Positions 45,433-56,229 of a stretch of 64,000 bases of DNA are shown in pieces. Within the stretch, counting starts at the first letter, position 1. Every line of letters begins with the position of its first letter. Position numbers and translations under genes: made by a program. The notes below the pieces were generated by a model. The model ran no database searches, was not told where the DNA came from, and saw nothing but the letters and a program-made list of their open reading frames with translations. This stretch comes from Hippasteria phrygiana (Eukaryota > Echinodermata > Asteroidea > Valvatida > Goniasteridae), in NCBI GenBank assembly GCA_037893225.1, contig JAZGUH010000122.1, positions 372,001-436,000 of the forward strand, in the 5' to 3' direction.

Positions 45433-45622
45433 TATTAAGTCTCACCAACGGTGGAAGTTGCTGAAAATTGGGATAATTTATTTGGCATCTATTCAAGATT
45501 TATCCTCAATTTAGATCAGGAAAACCGTGAGGGTAATCGGGCTGGCAACCTAAAAGATGTGGTCAACCACACTACTTTGCTGTAGCCCTTTATTTAGCCT
45601 TGTATCGGGCGACTTCCATAAA
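45433..45622 (+). repeat. SINE with LINE-shared 3' tail
   Basis: GTCTCACCAACGGTGGAAGT, GGAAAACCGTGAGGGTAATC, CTGGCAACCTAAAAGATG, ending TTAGCCTTGTATCGGGCGAC. The tail matches the 3' end after the LINE fragment at 34790. Pieces occur at 19070-19120 with 20715-20870 and at 53863-53985. Confidence 0.6.
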
Positions 45623-46371
45623 AATTGCATTGCATTCTTCTCCAAAATTCCCTGAAGGGTACGACACTTGGAAATCTTATCCTCGCTTCCGGAATTGAAA
45701 CTTTACCCTTCTTAGTCTGTTGGGAATGGGTAAGGCCTAGGGGTTGAACTAGTAACATCTAGCCTGCACCACACAGATCAGAAAGTGGCAAACTACTAAA
45801 GCCAGACATTGCCCTAAAATGCCCAAAAAGGTATCTCTCTGCTTACAAGTTACCTAACCAACTTCCAAGGCCTGGGTGTTAACATTCTACCATAATGTGC
45901 AATATTTACAGACAAATGTGGGAACGAACGGAAGCCTCGACACCTGGCCATCAGACTGGTGCCACACATAGTGCAACCCGCCGTATACGTAGCCAAAGCG
46001 CTACAGACAAAGGGCACCACTCTGGATTTTCCAATTTTCAACAGTCCGATTTTTTTCGAACCAAAATGGCGTCCCCGAAATGATTTCCGGCAATGATTTT
46101 CAGACAAACGGCGCATTTTCAGGGGATGGTCGTGTACATTGCTATATTCTACAAATGTACTTTCTAATTATCTTTCCAAGCGTAGCAAATTCTAGGACAA
46201 AGGCTTTTCGTAGCCAGTTGGTCGTTCTAAAGGCACGTGATTTCATGTTCATCTATATAATGTTGAACCGCATAAATTACATTCCGTGGACCTGATGTGA
46301 GGTATTATATTACACAAGTAGTTGCCATTTCTATCTCATGTGTCGAGGCGCACAAATTATATTCCATGAGC
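45623..46371. other. Gene-free stretch in Alx intron 1
   Basis: No recognised gene or repeat. Confidence 0.5.
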
Positions 46372-46950
46372 TTAAAGGTAGTATAGGGCCTACAACATTT
46401 GCTTATGCTGCAATTTTCAAAAATGAATGGATCTGGGGGTTAGTATTTTATAAAGTACCGAAGTGATGACGTCAATGCAATGTTTGGAACCAGAATACTT
46501 TTGTTATTTTGTGTCAATGTGTTTGCATGACTTGCTGTTAACAAAGGAACAGTCGAAATCTCCATTTGTTTGTCGCGCCAACTGACGTCAGACTTTGGTA
46601 CTCTATAGCAAATACTGTTACGCTGACCTGTTTAAATGTTTGTGTGCATAGATTTTGCTGTTCTTGTAGTCTGGTTCGCTTCAGACAAAACGGAGTAATT
46701 TATAGACGTCAGGGAATTATTAGGTAGGGGAACCAGACTAGCTGGCTTGCATCCGTTCACGGATGTGCAACCAATATTGCAAAAAAAAAATGTGAACTAA
46801 CTAAATCAGTATTTGAAAAGAAGTCGGCCGACCATAGCTGGAAAATGATACAAAAATTCAACTTTTCTTAAAAATAACAGCACACCATGGTGCAATGATT
46901 TCACAGGATGCTTGGGACAATTGTTCATAATAATTCGGTTCGGTTCGGGC
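46372..46950 (+). mobile_element. TTAA-type hairpin MITE, copy 4, with nested insertion
   Basis: Begins CTTAAAGGTAGTATAGG and ends near CATAATAATTCGG. A CRE-type MITE (46455-46607) is inserted in it and a CGGTT microsatellite has grown at its right end. Confidence 0.65.
46455..46608 (+). mobile_element. CRE-bearing MITE nested in hairpin MITE
   Basis: Begins AAGTACCGAAGTGATGACGT and ends GACTTTGGTACTCTATA; TGACGTCA near both ends. Middle part TTTGTGTCAATGTGTTTGCA matches 58578. Confidence 0.7.
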
Positions 46951-47042
46951 CGGTTCGGGCCGGGCCGGTTCGGTTCGGTTCGGTTCGGTTCGGTTCGGTT
47001 CGGTTCGGTTCGGTTCGGTTCGGTTCGGTTCGGTTCGGTTCG
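46935..47042. repeat. CGGTT pentanucleotide microsatellite
   Basis: About 20 units, the first few with CGGGC variants. It lies at the end of a hairpin MITE. Confidence 0.95.
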
Positions 47043-49791
47043 GATGTTTTCAAAATTCAAATGTTTTAGGGGCCTCCGGTATATTGCCTTCAATGTAATA
47101 CCGGTACAGAGTATTTTGCACTTGATGGTGTTTGCTCAGGCGATTCTTATTTACAGAATTAACATTATGCATTTCAGTGTTGCTATGAAATACTAACCCC
47201 CAAATTCATTAATTTCTGAAAATTACAGCAAAAGTAGTAAATGTTGTATAATATGCCTTTATTTTCCCTCTGTTCCTCACAAGTTTCCTAAAATTGTTGT
47301 TCACTCCCAATACCCCACCTCAGCCATAAAGCTCCCATTCTGGAATATACATTTCTTTTTCTTTCTCCCTCCCTCTCTCTTTCTCTTTATGTACATCTCT
47401 GTTGCACTAATATTGAAATTCCTGACCGGTTTGGCCATTATAGGCTTACCCTAGGGCTGGAAAGTAGCATGCGTTTTCCAGATGTGAATATGCACCAGGA
47501 AAAACACTGGCATATTTTTCTGTCACTTTGTTGCCCAATCGTATCATTTGAAACCACCTACACAGCGTGTTTGGGACGGCTGGTAGAAACACGGAATAAA
47601 AGGGGGTCGATAGAACATGGACGGCGTGGAATTATATTACAGCCATTATCGGATCGGTGTGGTATTCAATTATGAAAAACGACATCTTGGAAAGACATTA
47701 TCCGGCGTGTGGAAGTGGATCGTGAACAATAATGATCTAATAATAACGAAATTCAAGACGGAAATTTACGGGGCGTTGATTCAGTAAAAGGCGTGTAGAG
47801 AGCTAGCTTGCTTTATGAAATTAAAAATGTGTGTTATTGGCACCGCAATCACACATCATATTACGTTCGAGTGCAATCTGAAATTTTCATGCAATTGGAA
47901 ATTGTTCCATCAGTTGTCCCAGGAGCTGTTTGGTCTCTTCCAGGTTTTCTATTCTAAATTCGCAGTTTATCAATAACATTTAAGTCCTGCCTATTGCAGT
48001 ACACACGTATATTTGGTTCACACATTTGGAATGGATTAGGGACCGGCCGAACCGTATTACTTTTGCAACTGCCTTTCCGATTTTTACAAGAAAGTGATGT
48101 TTATATACAGCAAGCATTGCAAGGTACACATGTATACTGTATACCAGCGGCGGCGATTTCTCGTCAAGGTTGGGGGCCGGGGGACGGAGAAAAAAACGTA
48201 CAACCAATAACAACTTTGACGCGCTAGTTGTGCAATGACGTCACCCATATTGTATTTGTTTAATTTGTTTTATTGTTGTCAACTACGTACGAATTACTAT
48301 AGGGGGATGCTAAAAATAGCTAAACTTTATACTTACCTCTTAAAATACAAACAACAAATATTGGAGATTACATATCCATCCCTGACCAATACTTTTTCGG
48401 AAGAACGCAAAATCAGTTCAACTGTTATTAGCGAGATCATGTAATCGGACATTTTGTATTTGGTGTCTCTTGTGTCTCCTGGGAAATGTTTGAAAATGTG
48501 TGCTGATGTTTGTGTTTTGGTGCACACTGGTGCATGTAAAAGTCAATGACCCATGGCAAAATATTGGGGGGGACACTGTTATAGCCTCCCCCCCCCCACA
48601 ATTTGCACAAACAATATTGGGGGAGGGGGACGTGTCCCCCGCCCCCCCCCCCCCCCGGGATCGCCGCCCCATGCTGTATACATGTGCAATAAACTTAAAG
48701 GCATCACAACATTCAACGCCTTCAATAAGTTACACAAAGTTGTCCAGTCTCGTCGTGTTATTTTGCTAGATACAGATAAATATTGAAGTTTAGCACTTTA
48801 ACGCCTCTTCTTTAAAGTGCTACTCTCAATATTTATTTTAAGTTACACATAAACTGAATATTTAACAAGAACTCAAACTTAATCACCTCTTTTCAAAATT
48901 TTGATCATCGTTGTCGTAATATACCTGTCCTCTCATTTGCAAAATTTCACCAAAGCACATCCATGGCCATTCACCTTTTCCAGTTGCAATCTTAATGATA
49001 AATCCTTCGAATAGGACTTCGAAGAAAGACAAACGCGACAAAAGCCAAAATCAGATTCAGAACATGATTATGATCTGCTGAACATAAGAGGAATGCCGAA
49101 GCGCAACTCCGAGTTCTATTTTCGCTGTGTAAACTGTCCCGACTTCACGCAATTTGAGGCGCATCTCGACTAATCCGTTTAATATTATTATCTCGTTAAA
49201 CCGTTATAAGCAATTCATTAGTTGAAATTGGCAAATTTATCCGGGGAACTGACGTCACACAGTGCAATCTACCAATAGTGATCCACATCATACATCATGT
49301 TGTGCTCTCTTTTATTTTGTGTACATGGAATCACTGTTTTGAAAATCAGAGATTTTAAAATACAGAAGTAGGCTACATGCCTGGGTAGGCTAAATAAATG
49401 TTTTTTTTCAGGAATTCTGTATCTCAAAAATCAAATGTCATGGTACGGCCCAAGACAAGACGTACAAAATGCAAGTTAAATCACCTTAGAAAAATAGTAA
49501 TGATTTAGCGAAATCTTGAAACATGATTTCAGCCATGTCAGCATCTCATTCATTAATTCAGTTTAAAATAGGTTAATCAAACATTATCCATGTCTTATTA
49601 TTTTTTACAAGGGAAGGGTGGTAACTGCCCGAAGCAAATTATAAGATATTGACTTTATTTTGGGTTTGTTTCTTTTAGACTAGACGGTACTTCGATCATG
49701 GTTAGACTACATGTATGGTGGTTTGTATGCTTCTGCAATATGTATATTTTCTCATTCTGAGATTAATTCAATATCTGACTAATTTACCCAC
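47043..49791. other. Alx intron 1, 5' part
   Basis: AT-rich, mostly unique-looking apart from the G/C tract block at 48566. Nearest intronic DNA to the first exon; possible regulatory content cannot be specified. Confidence 0.5.
48566..48666. repeat. Alternating G and C tracts
   Basis: ATATTGGGGGGG appears twice, with C tracts between and after (48588-48597, 48641-48656). The layout suggests a small inverted or duplicated element. Confidence 0.7.
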
Positions 49792-50242
49792 CTCGTGCAG
49801 ATCCATTGGATGACAGACTTTTCTCTGACAGACATCGCTGTGGCACCCTTTGTGCTCCCGGTTGTGGCAGTAGGTCTATCTCCTGCCTTGTCCCCTTCCC
49901 CAAGATTCCATCAATAGTGTGCTGAGGCGCCGGAAACCCCGAAGGCTTGTGCAGATAATTCTGACAGTCCAAACGAGAAATGTCTTCAATGTCATCATCA
50001 GGGCATCCCGGGTTGGAGGAGGGGGAAGTACCGCCCGAACTTAGCGCATCGTACCCGCTCGTCCTCGCCCCGGATAAACTCGCCATCATCCCGTTGAGCC
50101 GTCCCAGCGCGGACGCGCTGACCATGTACGGGCGGTTTGCGCCGTGGGATGGGGTGTCCAATAACGTGGTGTAAACAGGAGTTTGTCCGGTTGTGTTGTA
50201 GTAATGTTCCATCCTGCTATAGGTTTGTGCTAACGAATCCAT
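49792..50242 (-). CDS. Alx: Alx homeobox gene, coding exon 1 (N-terminus)
   Basis: First coding exon of a paired-like homeobox transcription factor of the aristaless-like (Alx) family. The complete coding region is the join, on the minus strand, of 50242-49792, 31882-31634, 30978-30797, 21027-20893 and 17916-17443 (1,491 nt, 496 aa). I chose the ATG at 50242 because it is the first in-frame ATG, has A at -3 and G at +4, and an in-frame TAA lies about 75 nt upstream. The exon encodes residues 1-150: a Ser/Gly/Tyr-rich stretch, an acidic DDDIEDIS patch and, at residues 108-115, HTIDGILG, which matches the octapeptide/eh1-like motif of paired-class proteins (typically a Groucho-corepressor docking site). 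The donor is CGAG|GTGGGT and leaves phase 1. In echinoderms Alx genes control skeletogenic mesenchyme; that role here is inference from family. Whether it is Alx1 or Alx4 cannot be settled without a tree. Confidence 0.9.
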
Positions 50243-51235
50243 TTCAGAAGATGATGAAGATCCCTTCCTGATCAACTCGTAGTTATACTTTAGGCAATGA
50301 GAACTGCTAAGTGTGTTTTAGCTCCTTGGAAACTTGTACCCGTTGGTTTGTGCTATCGTTCCAAACACAAAGTTATTATTTGTAAAAACTCTCCTTGTCA
50401 GATTCACTCTAAGCAGTTCTTGGATATTTAGTAGCTGTACTTGTGGACACGTAAAGTCAAAAACATTTTAATCCGCGTTTCTATGGCAGTCTTCGAAATC
50501 CTCCATGCGAGCGAGATTTCTGGCCGTCAACTTCTGATAAATCAGAGAATAAACAGTGATGCTTGTTGGAGATTCAAACATCCACCACGGCTCAAAACTT
50601 CTTTTGGTTGGCCCACATTGTCCCCAACAAGTCGTCCAAAAAAATCGGAGAGAAAACAGCTGTTTGTAAGTCTTGAAGCATCACACAGCATCGCATGCAA
50701 TAAACAGGATATCTTCAATGAACGTCCGCGCAAATCAATGAATGGAGGACGGGTCAACCAATCCGACCTTGGATAAGATTACCGTCCCTGGATACCAGCA
50801 GTGCGTCCACCAATCACAAGGCTCGATATGGAGAGTCTTGGGGGCGGCTTGCGCGGCACGACCAAAAGACCCAGGCTGGCCTTTGGACCTTTCATGTGGA
50901 CCGGGCTGCGCAAATTATTTTTCCATGGACGTGTTCTGAAATCTCGGGCTTTTCGAAAGGAATTTGGGCTTTAAAGGTGTCCTGTCGCGCACGAGCTGAG
51001 CAGCTAGACTGGTTGGCGAGTTGGCTTGGAGCTCCAGGGTTCTTGGGGAATTGTAATCTCGTGTTTGCCCTAGGGAGGGTTCTATGGTTAGAAGGGTACG
51101 CACTTTAATAAGGAAATCTTGGGTTGAAATAACATGTTATTCATGTCAAAATTACAGTTGTATATGCGTGTGTACTTCTTTTTAATTCAGGAGTTCAATA
51201 TTAGAAAGTTGGAGGTTAAAGGTCATGAATTTGGA
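50243..51235 (-). promoter_or_regulatory. Alx 5' flanking region / probable 5' UTR
   Basis: About 1 kb upstream of the start codon, free of recognised repeats and somewhat GC-richer than the introns. No TATA box is seen. CCAAT occurs on the plus strand at 50758 and 50811. A transcription start cannot be fixed from sequence. Confidence 0.3.
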
Positions 51236-51458
51236 AACATAAAAACCAATTGAATTATTATGAAATACCTTACTTGACTGTAAGTATTATAGTTTTAAGC
51301 ATCCTGCGAAATCATGGCACCCCAGTGTGCTGTCATTTTCAAGAAAAGTGATTTTTTTTTCGGCGATGGTCGCCCGACAATTATTCGAAAAAACTGACTT
51401 TTTTTCCCAAATACTGCCCCAAATTTGCCAACTTTAGTTAGTCCACATTTTGTTTGGC

Positions 51459-51831
51459 AATTCGGTCGATTCACAACTCAGTGCGCCACCAGCGGCAAGC
51501 CGGGAAAGGCCAATTTCCCACTTTCGGTTCGGGGTCGACATCGCGTCTATCGCTTTGTATTAGATGGTGGACAATACTACTGTATTGATTTCGCGCGAAT
51601 GCGAGTCGATGAGTTGAAGCAATGTTTAACTAATCGGGGAATACCTTATGCAGGAAAGAAGAGAGAGGAGTTGATAGATTTAGCGGAGAAGGGGTGTAAG
51701 AAGTACGGTAGATGCATTGGCGATACCCACTTCCGGTTTTGCGATGTCGACTTTTTCCCATGATGCACGGCGTATTTTGGCCTCTCCCCGGTTGCCGCTG
51801 GCGGCGCACCGAGTTATAAATCGACCGAATT
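51459..51831. mobile_element. TIR element enclosing a SAP-domain-like ORF
   Basis: Inverted repeats of about 55 bp bound this 0.37 kb segment: left TTCGGTCGATTCACAACTCA and onward, right (inverted) TTCGGTCGATTTATAACTCG and onward, both continuing GTGCGCC...CAGCGGCAA. AATT flanks both ends (51459-51462 and 51828-51831) and may be the target duplication. It interrupts a copy of the TTAA-type MITE described at 51238, because sequence shared with the copy at 33395 stops at the left boundary (TTTGGCAAT). Confidence 0.65.
51517..51763 (+). CDS. SAP-domain-like ORF within TIR element
   Basis: Open reading frame between and partly within the inverted repeats. It contains MRVDELKQCLTNRGIPY followed by AGKKREELIDLAEKG, which fits the helix-loop-helix pattern of a SAP DNA-binding motif (hydrophobic-x2-L-K-x2-L-x-x-R-G-x4-G-K-K-x2-L-x-x-hydrophobic). 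Upstream residues RVYRFVLDGGQYYCIDFA are not recognised. No start codon is certain and the stop at 51761-51763 lies at the edge of the right repeat. It could be a captured exon of a host gene or the remnant of the element's own protein; expression is unknown. Confidence 0.5.
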
Positions 51832-52159
51832 TATCCGTGAACGGGTGTGCAAGCCAGCTAGTCTAGTTCCCCGACCTGATAATTCCCCGACGTCTATAAA
51901 TTGCTCCGTTTTGTCTGACGTAGGATCAGGGAACCAGACTACAAGAACAACATTTTTCTCTTTGTTTTCCAGCACCTGTGCACACAAAACTTAAAACAGG
52001 TCAGCGTTACATAATACAGTAATTACTATAAAATACTAGCCCCCCCCCCCCCCCCGGCAAAAATCCATTCATTTATGAAAATTACAGCAAAAATACAGCA
52101 AGGCTAAATGTAGTACACTAGTACTTACTAGTACTAGTAGTAAAAAACGGGCAGTTTTT

Positions 52160-52370
52160 TTCAAAGATGGACCATCGCTGAAAATTGATATAAAAATGTA
52201 TTGTTTTTCTTGAAAATGACAGCACACCACGTGCCATGATTTCATACGATGCTTGAGACTATTATTAGCTTACAGTCAAGTAAGGTATTTCATAATAATT
52301 CAGTAGTTGTTTTTTTTTTTTTTTTTTTCTGGGGATTTGTTATGTTTGCAAAATTAATGTTGTATAATTA
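52160..52370 (+). mobile_element. TTAA-type hairpin MITE, right half
   Basis: Contains GAAAATGACAGCACACCACG, GCTTGAGACTATTATTAGC and CATAATAATTCAGTAG; only the right half of the element is present. Confidence 0.6.
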
Positions 52371-52581
52371 CCTTTCATTTACTGATGTTAAATGGCTACG
52401 CCATTGTCTACTGCGAAAATCAGAGCCTTAATTTGAAGGGGTAGCAGGTCCATAAAGATGGACTAATTAAAACACTGCAGACTATGCATGAGTGCGTTTG
52501 GACTATACGGGAAAAAAACATATGCCACTTCCAAAGTCAGGCCATTTACCATTGATGATACTATTTACTCAGGTGTTGACC

Positions 52582-53065
52582 CAGTGCTTCCACAATCAAA
52601 ATGAAAATTTCCTTATCCTGAGAGCCAAATTTCCTTATTTTCCCCCCGATTTCCTTATTTTTATTTAAACCACCAGAAGCCTAATATTAGTGCTTTCCTT
52701 GTGTTCTAGAGGGTAAGCAGAGGTTAGTACAAAGCTCAAAATATCCGGTCTCTTTTGAAGAAAGCAGTGGCGCGGGCGCGTATTTTACGTGCTGACGAAT
52801 GAACTCCGGATAGTCTTGTTTCAAGTAACTCTGAAACTGATAGGGCATTCAATAAAACAGCTAATTTGGATGATGTTGTAGAATTTGCCACTAATTTTGG
52901 GAGAATATTGTAGAATTTGCGCATATTTTAATAATTTCCTTAGGATTTCCTTAGATTTGGAGGATTTCCTCAAAATTTCCTTAGTATTTTTCATTTCCTT
53001 AAAAATTCCTTCGAAAGGAAAAATTTCCTTAAAATAAGGAAATTTTCTTGAAAGTGGAAGCACTG
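52582..53065. mobile_element. 484 bp hAT-like element with TTTCCTTA repeats
   Basis: Ends CAGTGCTTCCAC, perfectly inverted at the right, with an exact 8 bp duplication TGTTGACC (52574-52581 and 53066-53073). The subterminal DNA carries many copies of TTTCCTTA in inverted orientation at the two sides, likely transposase-binding repeats. No transposase. Confidence 0.85.
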
Positions 53066-53089
53066 TGTTGACCCATACTACTCCAAAGG

Positions 53090-53504
53090 TAGTCTGGTTC
53101 CCAGACCAAAATAATCTGACTATTTCTGATGAATATTAGGTCCGGTAGCTGCCAATGTCACGTGACGAAAAGTGGCAGAATTCTGCCACTTTCCAAAAAT
53201 TTCCGAAGTTTGTCGAACTTGTTTTTGGTAACATTTGGCTGCTTACGTTGATGTTCGCAATAACAAAATGTCTGTCAGACCCGTTACAGATCCTGAAATT
53301 TTAATTATCAATTACATATAAAAACTGAAATATCAATGCCACACTCTTGCTGTATTTTGTCGACTGGATTTTGCAAGAATATTAAATTCGAATGATGCCT
53401 ACGTCACTCGGACTAACACTACGTCATGATATATTTTAAACCGTGGTAGCTACCTGACCTAAGATTTAGACGTCGGGGAATCTTCAGGTCAGGGAACCAG
53501 ACTA
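53090..53504. mobile_element. TA-flanked element with GTCTGGTT ends, copy B
   Basis: Left TAGTCTGGTTCCCAGACC, right GGAACCAGACTA, same order of internal landmarks as 41645. The short TAGTCTGGTTCCCT module inside the hairpin MITE family has similar ends. Confidence 0.65.
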
Positions 53505-53862
53505 CTCGAAAGGCATTTTGCATCCAAATGAAAGAACCTCGCAGCGTTATGCCGCCCTCTGTTGTCGATAATGCTGCATGGTCGATGTCCAATCAGAAGG
53601 GTTAGAACGGAAAGATCATTACTGCATGAACACCACAGGCCATTGTGCGATTGTTATGCTTTCTTTCAACTACCGCACTGCTGCTGTGTCCCGTGAGTGC
53701 ACTCAGGCATTATGATTCGGGTATTGCATGACGATAACCTAATTTTAGTCATTAGGTTCGGGCACATTGTCACATGGTCACGGTTTAGGTCAGTATTTAA
53801 TTTTTTTGCCACACATTAATGCTGATTGTCGGGTTGTGCGTAAATCTGCATTTGTTAATTGC

Positions 53863-53990
53863 CCAATACAAGGCTAAAAGCCACTCACTCTAGGTAGAGG
53901 ATTACGATCAGAGGTGGTCGGATTGGCCACATTTTGAATTGCAAACCCTACCGCCCTTACGGTTTTCCTGGGCCCAGATCTAAATAGAGG
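53863..53990 (-). repeat. 45433-type SINE, inverted copy
   Basis: CCCAATACAAGGCTAAAAGC, then CCTACCGCCCTTACGGTTTT and GGGCCCAGATCTAAATAGAG. Confidence 0.6.
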
Positions 53991-55137
53991 ATACTTCTTC
54001 AACAGATTCCAGACAAATTATCCCGATGTTCATACCGACAGATCCATAATAGACCCAAAGTAATTTGCATGATTTATAAATCGATGAGATGACTGGTGAG
54101 CTTTCCTGAAGTAATCTGTTGACATCGACGACATCCGTCCGTCCGTAGGGACGCAATTTATCAGATTTTTTTTATCAGTGTCCATTTCACAGTATTGTTC
54201 GATTGTGGGAAAAGTGAAAGGTAGGCCTATATTATTCCCGTGTTAAGTCGCGATAATGCTGGTTAGCGTGACTGGTGGTGCAAGGCAGTCAGATGCTTGC
54301 TTGCCCGATTCTCCAAACGACATCCCACTGGTCTCCTTCGTATCAAGTGCGAAAAGTTAATCAAGTTTTCTCCAACCCCCGCTGAGTAAGACAGACGCGT
54401 GAATGGCATAGGACAAAATGAACGCGGTATTTGACGTGATCCCTTCGCGCACTGACATACAACATGTACATGTGGTATGGTTCCAGTCATAAGTCAATAT
54501 TGTCTCTTGAATGACAGGTGTTAATTCACTCAGCAACAATCGATGACGGATTTATTAGCGCGTATTGTTTTTCAAAAACAGGCAAATAAACGTTTTTGTT
54601 TGCATACTGTCCCCGAGGAAATGTGCGCTGCAAAACACCGCATTCGTCTGGCCGCACAGCACTGAGGACCTCCGGTTGTTTCTGGAATAGCAAAATGTGC
54701 ATCCGAACTGGGTACCCGAGTTCCAGAATATGATGGAATCGAGCACCCGTAACCGAATTAACACATTTCTACTTGGTAATTTCTCAGACAATGAAAAAAG
54801 AAAGTTGTTGGAGAATTTTTCAAAATGAAAACCAGGGCACATGGAAAAACAAAACAGATTAACGTTTATACGACGCTTGCGAATCGAAAATGCAACTTAC
54901 ACCATAAAGCTATAGAGCTCACTGTACACACTTGCATCTTGCTGCATTGATGCACCGATGTGGTATTAACGTGCGGACCTTTACGAACAATGAATAGCAA
55001 TTTCGAAGATTTCATTTTTGGGACCCGGGTACACGTGCTTTATGGTGAAGTCTCCAGACATCCAGATGGCACCCACCCACCCTAAGGTCGCCGTGTGTCG
55101 ACCGCTACCTCCACAGCTCATCCTTGACTTTAAGTAA
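53991..55137. other. Intergenic stretch
   Basis: No gene recognised; short open frames only. Confidence 0.5.
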
Positions 55138-55692
55138 ATAATAGTCTCAAGCATCCTGTGAAATCGTGGCACCTGGTGCGCTGTCATTTTCAAGAAAAGT
55201 AGATTTTCTTTTTATCAATTTCCAGCGATGATCGGCCGATTATCGTTGGAAATACCGAGTTCCCTGACGTCTATAAACTGCTCCGTTCTGTCTGAAGGAG
55301 GGTCAGGGAACCATACTACAAGAACAGCATTTTTTCAGCGATACCCTGCACGATATGGGGGAAAAGGGTACCCCCCCCCCCCCCCCCTTTTATCCCTATA
55401 CCCTAAGCACACTCCAGATTATTGTTATCTAACACATCCCCCTAGATTTCTGAATAGAATTCCTGAGATTCTGGGAACACAATGACCAACACAAAAGAGG
55501 GGGGGGGGGGGGGGTCCCTTTTCCCCCATATCGCGCTTCATATGTTTTCAGTTTACCTATAGCCTAGCATTATGCACATACAACTTTAAACTGTTCAGTG
55601 CTACAGTATTGTTTTGCTATAAAATACTAACCCCCAATTCCTTTCATTTCTGAAAATCACAGCAAAAGCAAATGTTGTTTATTACCTATAAA
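55138..55692 (-). mobile_element. TTAA-type hairpin MITE, copy 6, with C/G runs
   Basis: Contains AGTCTCAAGCATCCTGTGAA, the palindrome around GATCGGCCGAT (55231-55241), and AAAATACTAACCCCCAATTC. An inserted segment carries poly-C (55371-55387) and poly-G (55499-55514) runs. Confidence 0.6.
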
Positions 55693-55943
55693 GATGCACA
55701 ACATGCAGTTTGGGAGCCTAATTAACCCCCACCCCCATCCCAACCCCACCCCATCCCACCCCGACGTAGTCCTAGCTCACCCCACCCCTTTTCAGAATGC
55801 AAACAAAAAATGATTTTTAGGCTGTTGTTTCGAGGTGTAAAAGTTATGCTCACTACTCACGTCCTACATGCACTCTGAAAAAAATAAAGAAAATCATGCA
55901 TTCCTATCGCAAGTCAAAATGGACACTCATTTTGCTGAGGATA

Positions 55944-56229
55944 TTAGGCTACAGCAAGAGTATCGCCCAACACAAAGCCAAAAAGGCCACTCAATGTGTG
56001 GGCTACAAAAGACAAGAAAAGACAGAAATCACAGGGATGGAAGGTATCTATTTGCATTTTGTTTGAATTGTGAAAGATTATAGGTGGAGGGAAGTAGGTT
56101 ACAAGTAAGGAGTTCCAAAGAGAGACCGTATACCAGGAAAAAAAACTTGAAGAGTGTCTCACAAAAAAGGATGTGATGAGACAGCCAGGTAGGCCCGATA
56201 GGTCGAGTACCTGAGAGTTTAAAGACCAA
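55944..56229 (-). pseudogene. LINE reverse transcriptase C-terminal fragment, frameshifted
   Basis: Minus-strand frames contain YTVSLWNSL in one frame and LLPSTYNLSQFKQNANRYL in the next, which together match the C-terminus of the fragment at 34790 (VSLWNSLP and PYDLSCFKMNINSYL). At least one frameshift separates them. This is a decayed copy of the same LINE family. Confidence 0.6.

Larger units (their letters stand above)
51238..52110 (-). mobile_element. TTAA-type hairpin MITE, copy 5, split by the SAP element
   Basis: Family landmarks at 51260-51420 (AAGCATCCTGCGAAATCATG) and 51864-52100 (TAGTTCCCCGACCTGATAAT) flank the TIR element at 51459-51831. A poly-C run lies at 52030-52046. Confidence 0.6.

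Noticed and set aside
46912..47196. ORFs with Arg-Phe-Gly-Ser or Arg-Thr-Glu-Pro-Asn repeats
   Set aside because: Translations of the CGGTT microsatellite.
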